Assembly (NCBI GenBank): GCA_030530095.1
Contig: JAUMVO010000002.1
Span: forward strand, 147,968-211,967
Direction: 5' to 3'
DNA length: 64,000 bases
From: Clostridiaceae bacterium
GTDB taxonomy: Bacteria; Bacillota; Clostridia; Oscillospirales; Acutalibacteraceae
Shown here: positions 58,587 to 64,000 of the stretch, piece by piece
Position numbering within the stretch: position 1 is the first letter of the stretch
Layout: every line of letters starts with the position of its first letter
The notes under the pieces: model-generated
Told to the model about the DNA's origin: nothing
Databases searched by the model: none
The model's input: only the letters and a program-made list of their open reading frames with translations
Made by a program: the position numbers and the translations under genes

Positions 58587-59312
58587 ATGAAAAACTATAT
58601 GCAGGCAAACAGATTTTTGCAAAAATACGGCCCGGACGCACTCAAAATCATTGCTGCCTATGAGGAAGCGGCAGACATTCCGCAAAGCGAGCAATATGCA
58701 AATTGGTACGGCGATTACGGTATATTCGAGCCGTCATTAAACGAGGAAATGACCTATGACAAGCTCCTCTCCCGTTACAAAGCAGGGCTGAAATATCTCG
58801 GCATCATCAATGAGCAGGCCAAAGCAGTGTGCGAAAATTTCCTGTCAGAACAGCTTGCAGAGCATATCCGTGAGCAGCTCAAAAACCACAATGCCGACGC
58901 CGAATACCGTCCGACCTCCGTTATAACTAAAATGGATACGCCGGAGTTGACAAGGGATATGCTTGCGGTTGATCGAGATATGGAGGTAGACTGCGACATC
59001 GGGCATCAGATCACCTGTTATCTCGAAACATGGTTTGATGTGGACAAGAAATTCGGAACGAACACGGCGGCAGACGATGACAAATGGCTGAATCTGTACG
59101 CCAAGTATGATCCGTTCGCCGACACGCTCCGTCTTGAATTTACCGTTACAACCGCCGACTCCTGCGAGGAAGGCGAATATGTGCCGACCGACACGGAGTC
59201 GCAGCTCATCAAGGATATGATAGCCGAGAAGCTCCGTGAGGAATACGGACAGACGCCCAAGGAATTCTGCGAGGATGTCGGCGGCATAGAAATCGGAGGA
59301 ATGACGCAATGA
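58587..59312 (+). CDS. Unrecognised transfer-region protein (241 residues)
   Basis: A soluble acidic protein placed between the TrbL-like and PrgI genes, as in related clostridial elements. The N-terminal half is helical, the C-terminal half beta-rich (GHQITCYLETWFDVDKKFG, YDPFADTLRLEFTV). I do not recognise a function. AGGAGG precedes the ATG; the 3' end overlaps prgI by four bases. Confidence 0.75.
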   Translation: MKNYMQANRFLQKYGPDALKIIAAYEEAADIPQSEQYANWYGDYGIFEPSLNEEMTYDKLLSRYKAGLKYLGIINEQAKAVCENFLSEQLAEHIREQLKNHNADAEYRPTSVITKMDTPELTRDMLAVDRDMEVDCDIGHQITCYLETWFDVDKKFGTNTAADDDKWLNLYAKYDPFADTLRLEFTVTTADSCEEGEYVPTDTESQLIKDMIAEKLREEYGQTPKEFCEDVGGIEIGGMTQ

Positions 59313-59569
59313 CACAATATATCTATCCGCAGAACTTAAAAGCTACCGCCAATCTGTGGCTTTGGAGTTTGCGGGACTTTGTAATACTTGCGGTAGCCGC
59401 ACTGTTGTCGGTTCTCGCACTTGTGCAGATGCACATCTTCTTACCGGCCGTAGCTGTTTTATGCTACGGCTTTTTAACTATTCGCATGGATGACACCACC
59501 GTAATGGATTTCATGCGTTACGCTGTGCGCTACTTTATATCCACACAGCAATACTTTGAATGGAGGTAA
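59309..59569 (+). CDS. PrgI family protein (VirB3-like)
   Basis: 86 residues with two transmembrane helices and the typical opening YIYPQNLKATANLWLWSLRD and ending RYFISTQQYFEWR. PrgI proteins partner VirB4 at the membrane. The gene has an ATGA overlap with the upstream ORF. Confidence 0.9.
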   Translation: MTQYIYPQNLKATANLWLWSLRDFVILAVAALLSVLALVQMHIFLPAVAVLCYGFLTIRMDDTTVMDFMRYAVRYFISTQQYFEWR

Positions 59570-59574
59570 TGGCA

Positions 59575-60174
59575 ATGAAGCAGAAACAGCAGAAAAAGAA
59601 AAAAGGCCGTTCAGTGCAGGAACTTATGGGTATCAAGACCTTCACAAAATACGGCCTTTCCACCAATAAGGGCGAACTTCTCTTTTACCTTGTATCACCC
59701 ACCAATATCTCGGTGCTCTCCCACACTAATATCGAAATCAAGATACGCCATCTGATGATGGTGCTGTCGGCACTTCCCGATATTGAAATCGTCTGCACCG
59801 ACTCGTCCGAATGCTTCGATGATAATAAAGCGTACCTGACCTCACGCCTTGAAGTTGAGGAAAACGGTAAGGTCAAGAAGCTCATTAAAAAGGACATTGA
59901 CTTCCTCGACACCATTCAGGTAGAAATGGCGACCGCCCGTCAGTTTTTCTTCGTTGCAAGGCTCAAAGGACAGAAAGAAAAACAGACCTTCGAAACCGCA
60001 AACCGCATTGAGAGCAAAATCGCCGGCGAGGGCTTTGAGGTGCATAGGCTTAAAAAGCCGGAAATCAAGCGCATCCTTGCACTCTATTTTGATTCGAGCT
60101 TGCAGGGAGAGGCAATCCCCGATGTTGACGGCGAACAGTTCTATGAGGTAACAGACGATGAGGACGAGGAATAA
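59575..60174 (+). CDS. VirB4 N-terminal-like (TraC-type) transfer protein
   Basis: 200 residues. After a Lys/Gln-rich start comes a domain with GLSTNKGELLFYLVSPTNISVLS and DSSECFDDNKAYL, a pattern found in a protein encoded just before VirB4 in many clostridial elements. It has no ATPase motifs. ATG 59575 is chosen because GGAGG is nine bases upstream; earlier in-frame starts overlap it. It overlaps the sortase gene by 17 bases. Confidence 0.75.
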   Translation: MKQKQQKKKKGRSVQELMGIKTFTKYGLSTNKGELLFYLVSPTNISVLSHTNIEIKIRHLMMVLSALPDIEIVCTDSSECFDDNKAYLTSRLEVEENGKVKKLIKKDIDFLDTIQVEMATARQFFFVARLKGQKEKQTFETANRIESKIAGEGFEVHRLKKPEIKRILALYFDSSLQGEAIPDVDGEQFYEVTDDEDEE

Positions 60175-60859
60175 ACTCGCCCTCATATTTTTCTGTCTTC
60201 TGCTGTCGGCGGCCGCCGTGCTGTCAGGTGTGAAAATCCACTCCGAACTGAAAGAACAGCAGAAAGAAAAAGAGGACTTCGCCGCCGTCGCGGAAATTGC
60301 CGAACTGCCTATGACCGAAGCTCCGGCAGAATCCGTTACGAACGCAGAAACAGAAACGAGCGCAGAGCCGACCGAGCAGCCTGCGGCGGAACACGATATA
60401 CAGGCGCTCATTGCAGAAAACAGTGATTGCATCGGGTGGCTCTCTATTGATGGCACAAATATCAGTTATCCCGTGATGTACACGCCGTCCGATCCACAGA
60501 AATATCTCCGCCGAAACTTCTACGGCAGATACAGCCAAAGCGGTGTGCCGTTCCTTGACGGGCGGTGCAACCTTCAAAGCACCAACCTCATTATTTACGG
60601 TCATAACATGAAAAACGACACGATGTTCGCAGACCTCAAAAAATATGTGGACAGAGATTTTTTGAACGCACATCGGACTGTGAAGTTTGAAACCGCAGAC
60701 GGCGTGCAAACCTTTATCGTAACTGAGGTGCTGAAAACAAATACCTCGGACGAATGGTATAACCGCATCTCCGCCGAGGACGGCAAACAGCTCGTCCTCT
60801 CCGCCTGTTACGGTTCGGGCAAGGACGGCAGGCTGCTCATTATCGCCGCAGAAACTTAA
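60158..60859 (+). CDS. Class B sortase
   Basis: 233 residues: N-terminal signal-anchor helix (6-25), acidic stalk (~30-78) and a sortase fold with catalytic His149 in LIIYGHNM, Cys217 in VLSACYGS and Arg225 in GRLLIIA, the class B arrangement. It is the likely enzyme for the IPQTG signal of the adhesin four genes upstream; that pairing is inferred. The gene overlaps its upstream neighbour by 17 bases and sits between two transfer genes, so it is co-expressed with transfer. Confidence 0.92.
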   Translation: MRTRNKLALIFFCLLLSAAAVLSGVKIHSELKEQQKEKEDFAAVAEIAELPMTEAPAESVTNAETETSAEPTEQPAAEHDIQALIAENSDCIGWLSIDGTNISYPVMYTPSDPQKYLRRNFYGRYSQSGVPFLDGRCNLQSTNLIIYGHNMKNDTMFADLKKYVDRDFLNAHRTVKFETADGVQTFIVTEVLKTNTSDEWYNRISAEDGKQLVLSACYGSGKDGRLLIIAAET

Positions 60860-60884
60860 ATTGTCGGCAGAAAGGAAAAATAGT

Positions 60885-62717
60885 ATGCTCAAAAGAAAAC
60901 CGAAAGTATTGACGCCGGAGCAGGCAGAGGAAATCCGCACCAAGGACTTCTTCGACATGGTTTTGCCCGGCACCATCAAATTTTTATCCGACCATTATAT
61001 CGTCGGCGACAGTTACCGCTGCGTGTGGGCAATTCGGGAATATCCGCCGTTTACCGAGGAACAGGCGATCCTCTCGCAGCTCGCCGACCGCAACGGCGTG
61101 ACACTCCGCATTTATCATAGGCTTGTGGAATCTATGGAACAGCGTAAAATCATTCAAAACGCTACCCGGCGCAACCGACTCAAAAGCGGCGGCAACGATG
61201 TCAGTGAAAGCATTGAAGCTGAGGGCAATTTGCAGGATGTGATTGAACTTCTCGCCAACCTCCGCAAGAACAAAGAACCGTTGCTCCATGTGTCGGTGTT
61301 TATCGAACTGAAGGCCAAGAGCATGGAAAAGCTCAAAGAATTGCAGAGCGACATTGCAATGGAACTGACCCGCTCCAAGATTTCCGTTGATAGGCTGACC
61401 CTGCGGCAGAAAGAGGGATTTCTCTCTGTTCTGCCCGTGGGAGCAAATATGTTCGGCGCACAGTATGAAAGAGTTTTGCCTGCGTCCTCGGTCGCCAATA
61501 TGTACCCGTTTAATTTTTCGGGCAAGACAGATCCCCACGGCTCATATATCGGGCGTGACAAATACGGTACAAATATCCTTGTGGACTTCGACCGCAGAGC
61601 CGAGGATAAAACCACAAGCAATATCCTAATCCTTGGCAACAGCGGTCAGGGCAAGAGTTATCTTCTGAAACTTATTCTCACCAATATCCGTGAATCGGGC
61701 AAGCGCATCATCTGCCTCGACCCCGAATCCGAGTACGAGGATCTGTGCGAAGCGCTTGGCGGCTGCTATATTGATTTCATGGCAGGCGAATACACCATCA
61801 ATCCTCTCGAACCCAAGGCATGGACGGACAGCGTTGAGGACATTGACGCCACAACTCCCGAAGCCTTCAAGAAAGTGACACGGCTTTCACAGCACATTGC
61901 CTTTCTGAAAGACTTCTTCCGCAGCTACAAGGATTTTACCGATGCGCAGATCGACACCATCGAAATCCTGCTCTCCAAGCTGTATGCCAGATTCGGTATC
62001 ACCGACGGCACGGATTACAGCGTAAAGAAGCCCTCGGACTTTCCCGTTATGGAGGATTTCTATAAGCTGTGCGAGGAAGAGTTTATGGCCTATGACAAAC
62101 AACGCAGATACCTCTACACCGAGGAAACGCTCCAAGAGGTCTGCCTCGGCATCCACTCTATGTGCGTCGGCTCGGAAAGCAAATACTTCAACGGACACAC
62201 CAACATTACCGACTCCAACTTTCTCGTGTTCGGTGTAAAAGGGCTTATGGATACCAACCGCCGACTCAAGGACTGTATGTTGTTCAATATTCTGTCCTTC
62301 ATGAGCAATGAACTGCTTGGCAAAGGCAGCACGGCGGCATCGGTGGACGAGCTGTACCTCTTCCTCTCGAATATGACTACAATCGAATATCTGCGCAACT
62401 GCATGAAGCGTGTGCGCAAAAAGGACTCCTCGGTCATTCTGGCAAGTCAGAATATCGAGGACTTTTTGATTCCGTCCATCCGTGAGTTCACAAAGCCGCT
62501 GTTTTCCATTCCTACGCACCAATTCCTGTTTAACGCCGGGCAGATCAACCCCAAGGAGTATATGGACGCCTTGCAGGTCGAGCCGAGCGAGTTCGAGCTC
62601 ATCAAGTATCCCGAACGAGGCACCTGCCTCTATCGCTGCGGTAACGAACGGTATCTGCTCCAAGTTATAGCACCGGACTATAAGGCGGCTATCTTCGGGA
62701 AGGCCGGTGGACGCTGA
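60885..62717 (+). CDS. VirB4-type conjugative transfer ATPase
   Basis: 610 residues. The N-terminal ~220 residues are the VirB4 family domain; Walker A GNSGQGKS is at 251-258, Walker B VDELYLFL around 488-495, and the ILASQNIEDFL motif is near 520. It powers assembly and transfer through the mating channel. ATG 60885 follows AAAGGA; a TTG at 60861 is rejected. Confidence 0.94.
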   Translation: MLKRKPKVLTPEQAEEIRTKDFFDMVLPGTIKFLSDHYIVGDSYRCVWAIREYPPFTEEQAILSQLADRNGVTLRIYHRLVESMEQRKIIQNATRRNRLKSGGNDVSESIEAEGNLQDVIELLANLRKNKEPLLHVSVFIELKAKSMEKLKELQSDIAMELTRSKISVDRLTLRQKEGFLSVLPVGANMFGAQYERVLPASSVANMYPFNFSGKTDPHGSYIGRDKYGTNILVDFDRRAEDKTTSNILILGNSGQGKSYLLKLILTNIRESGKRIICLDPESEYEDLCEALGGCYIDFMAGEYTINPLEPKAWTDSVEDIDATTPEAFKKVTRLSQHIAFLKDFFRSYKDFTDAQIDTIEILLSKLYARFGITDGTDYSVKKPSDFPVMEDFYKLCEEEFMAYDKQRRYLYTEETLQEVCLGIHSMCVGSESKYFNGHTNITDSNFLVFGVKGLMDTNRRLKDCMLFNILSFMSNELLGKGSTAASVDELYLFLSNMTTIEYLRNCMKRVRKKDSSVILASQNIEDFLIPSIREFTKPLFSIPTHQFLFNAGQINPKEYMDALQVEPSEFELIKYPERGTCLYRCGNERYLLQVIAPDYKAAIFGKAGGR

Positions 62718-62744
62718 TTTTCGCATGAAAGGATGTGAACGCCT

Positions 62745-63776
62745 ATGAGCGCAACCGTTGCGGCGGCTCTCAAAAAGATAGCCGTTGCTGTTCTCACCAA
62801 CAAAAAACTGCGGCGTATTGTTCTCGGCATCATTCTCGGTATTATTATCATTGTCATGATGCCGATGGTGGCAATACTCTCTATATTCAGCGGCGATATT
62901 GATATCGACACCGACCGCTTGCAGGATATCGTAATGGAGGAAATGTCTGACGAGGAAAAAGCCAAGCTGCAGACGGTCGAGGATATGATGAAAGCCATTG
63001 AGTCTGCCATGACCGAAAAGGGCTTTACGGCAGAAAGGACAAAAGAGGCGCAAGTACTGTACACCCTCGCCCTATATGATCATGCCCAAGCGGACGACTT
63101 TGTGGATAAGCTCACCGGGTGCTTCGCTGAGGATCAAACGGACGAGCAGCTCATTGCCGCCGTCAACGCCGCATTCGGGACGGAACTGAAAACCGAGGAC
63201 TACAGCAAAGTCATGAATTCCATCCGAGCCAAGGCAATCAATGTTTCAAAGTTTGTCGATCCCGAAACAAAAAACAATGTTGACCTTGCGGAATGGGCAA
63301 AGCAGGCTTACGCAAAGAAATGGGGCTATGTATACGGGACATACGGCGAGGTGCTGAACGAATCCATACTCACAACAAAAATATCGCAATTCCCGGAACA
63401 GGTCGGTGAAAATGAGGAATTCATCCGTCAGCATTGGCTCGGCGGCCGCACCGCAGATTGCATCGGACTCATTAAAGGCTATGCGTGGTTCAACTGTGAC
63501 ACCGGACAAATCGAATACCGCTCCAACGGTGTTCGGGATACCGGCTCCGATCCCATGCTCGATATGGCAACCGAGAAAGGCACGATTGATACTATGCCCG
63601 ACATCCCCGGCATTGCTGTATGGATGGACGGACACATCGGCATTTATGTCGGGGACGGACAAACCATTCATGCTGCGAACACGGAGTTGGGTGTTATTAT
63701 GACACCCCTCTCACAGTCAGGATGGACACATTGGCTGAAAATACCGTATATAACCTATACGGAGAATACCGAATAG
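62745..63776 (+). CDS. NlpC/P60-type cell wall hydrolase of the transfer system
   Basis: 343 residues. A basic N-terminus and one transmembrane helix (24-46) anchor it; a helical region (~55-175) follows, then an NlpC/P60-type domain with catalytic Cys239 in TADCIGLIKGY and His297 in DGHIGIYVGDG. It lacks the lysozyme domain often fused to it in related elements. It probably opens the wall locally for the transfer channel. Confidence 0.85.
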   Translation: MSATVAAALKKIAVAVLTNKKLRRIVLGIILGIIIIVMMPMVAILSIFSGDIDIDTDRLQDIVMEEMSDEEKAKLQTVEDMMKAIESAMTEKGFTAERTKEAQVLYTLALYDHAQADDFVDKLTGCFAEDQTDEQLIAAVNAAFGTELKTEDYSKVMNSIRAKAINVSKFVDPETKNNVDLAEWAKQAYAKKWGYVYGTYGEVLNESILTTKISQFPEQVGENEEFIRQHWLGGRTADCIGLIKGYAWFNCDTGQIEYRSNGVRDTGSDPMLDMATEKGTIDTMPDIPGIAVWMDGHIGIYVGDGQTIHAANTELGVIMTPLSQSGWTHWLKIPYITYTENTE

Positions 63777-63783
63777 GAAAACT

Positions 63784-63813
63784 CAGTGCGGCAGGAGCGA
63801 TCCTGCCGCACTG
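63784..63813 (+). terminator. Perfect 13-base hairpin after the hydrolase gene
   Basis: CAGTGCGGCAGGA-GCGA-TCCTGCCGCACTG. There is no T-tract directly after it, so it may be a weak terminator or an mRNA 3'-end stabiliser. Confidence 0.55.
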
Positions 63814-63823
63814 AATACAGCGG

Positions 63824-63852
63824 TAGATTTTTTCACGATTCGGTGGTATAAT
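63824..63852 (+). promoter_or_regulatory. Promoter of the acetyltransferase gene (extended -10)
   Basis: TGG-TATAAT (63844-63852) is a full extended -10; the -35 position (63824-63829, TAGATT) is poor. It lies 37 bases before the ATG. Confidence 0.65.
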
Positions 63853-63888
63853 CAATTTAATAAATCGGAATTTGAAAGGGGAATTCAG

Positions 63889-64000
63889 ATGAAAGACGGA
63901 AAATACCCAAACCCCAATACGATCCATCCAATTGCAGGGTATGACAAAGAAATATATGTGAAGCCGACGATTACAAATCCGAATATTATTGTCGGGGACT
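63889..64000 (+). CDS. Vat/CatB-type xenobiotic acetyltransferase, 5' fragment
   Basis: The first 37 codons are visible behind AAAGGGG. They include PNPNTIHPIAGYDKE and KPTITNPNIIVGD, which match the N-terminus of hexapeptide-repeat acetyltransferases that inactivate streptogramin A or chloramphenicol (compare the PNP-x-YPI-G and V-VG-Y-YY patterns of Vat proteins). The catalytic histidine and left-handed helix lie beyond the window, so the substrate cannot be told. It has its own promoter and is likely cargo of the element. Confidence 0.6.
   Translation, partial: MKDGKYPNPNTIHPIAGYDKEIYVKPTITNPNIIVGD

Larger units (their letters stand above)
46130..64000 (+). mobile_element. Integrative conjugative element of Tn1549/CTn type (left part)
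   Basis: From here on all genes run on the plus strand with tight spacing, and many are hallmark genes of clostridial Tn1549/CTn-type elements: DUF4314, Maff2, TrbL-like, PrgI, VirB4 and an NlpC/P60 hydrolase. The left boundary is inferred from the change after the fMet tRNA; no att direct repeat, integrase, relaxase or VirD4 is visible, so the right end lies outside the window. Whether the element uses the tRNA 3' end as its attachment site cannot be shown without the other end. Confidence 0.8.

Noticed and set aside
61887..63053. 388-residue minus-strand ORF across virB4 and the hydrolase gene
   Set aside because: Antisense to two well-supported genes; the composition follows from their codon use.

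Overview
The window reads as chromosome of a Gram-positive gut-type Firmicute, most likely Oscillospiraceae/Ruminococcaceae. This rests on gene content and order (ruvCAB-glmM, EcfA1A2T-truA, cvpA-pgsA, dnaG-rpoD, addBA, L31/L32, NAD-dependent ligase), strong AGGAGG-type ribosome binding sites, sigma-A promoters with 17-base spacers, and two glycoside hydrolases (GH2, GH27). No species-level marker is present, so the genus is an inference.

Bases 1-46,050 are ordinary core genome, mostly on the minus strand. In order they hold: ftsEX; a CdaR/PucR-type regulator; an AlkD-like repair protein; a plus-strand GH2 beta-galactosidase; tRNA-Gly(TCC); bioY; a very long colinear minus-strand block ruvC-ruvA-ruvB-glmM-methyltransferase-ecfA1-ecfA2-ecfT-truA-DUF5711-cvpA-pgsA-clpE-like; DUF512-der; yceD-rpmF; a small P-loop protein; pgi; a D-Ala-D-Ala carboxypeptidase; plus-strand ligA; yigZ-dgt-dnaG-rpoD; rpmE; and a nucleoside-salvage operon deoC-deoB-cdd-pdp that runs on into a GH27 alpha-galactosidase and addB-addA. 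Perfect or near-perfect promoters are visible for yceD-rpmF, rpmE, ruvC, tRNA-Gly, tRNA-fMet and ligA.

At 46,053 lies an initiator tRNA (fMet) with an irregular T-arm. It is followed by about 325 bases of stacked hairpins. From 46,455 to the end every gene is on the plus strand and belongs to an integrative conjugative element of the clostridial Tn1549/CTn type. The left part (46.4-52.1 kb) holds small accessory and anti-restriction genes: DUF4314, a 5-methylcytosine methyltransferase with a long out-of-frame overlapping ORF, an Api92/YubB-like protein, a small membrane protein, a D12-class adenine methyltransferase, a Cys-rich protein, an AbrB-like regulator, a YodL/DUF3846 protein and a SpoVG-like protein. 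The right part (52.2-63.8 kb) holds surface and transfer genes: a lipoprotein, a 1,334-residue thioester adhesin with about eight SpaA-type repeats, a VaFE domain and an IPQTG anchor, a DUF4406 protein, a Maff2 (VirB2-like) protein, a VirB6/TrbL-like protein, PrgI (VirB3-like), a VirB4-N-like protein, a class B sortase, the VirB4 ATPase and an NlpC/P60-type hydrolase. The last 112 bases begin a probable Vat/CatB-type antibiotic acetyltransferase behind its own extended -10 promoter. Relaxase, VirD4 coupling protein and integrase are not in view and, if present, lie to the right.

The genes most worth a second look are the adhesin/sortase pair embedded in the transfer operon, the dual-frame region inside the cytosine methyltransferase, the odd fMet tRNA at the element boundary, the absence of a standard start codon for the TrbL-like gene, and the resistance-type cargo gene at the right edge.
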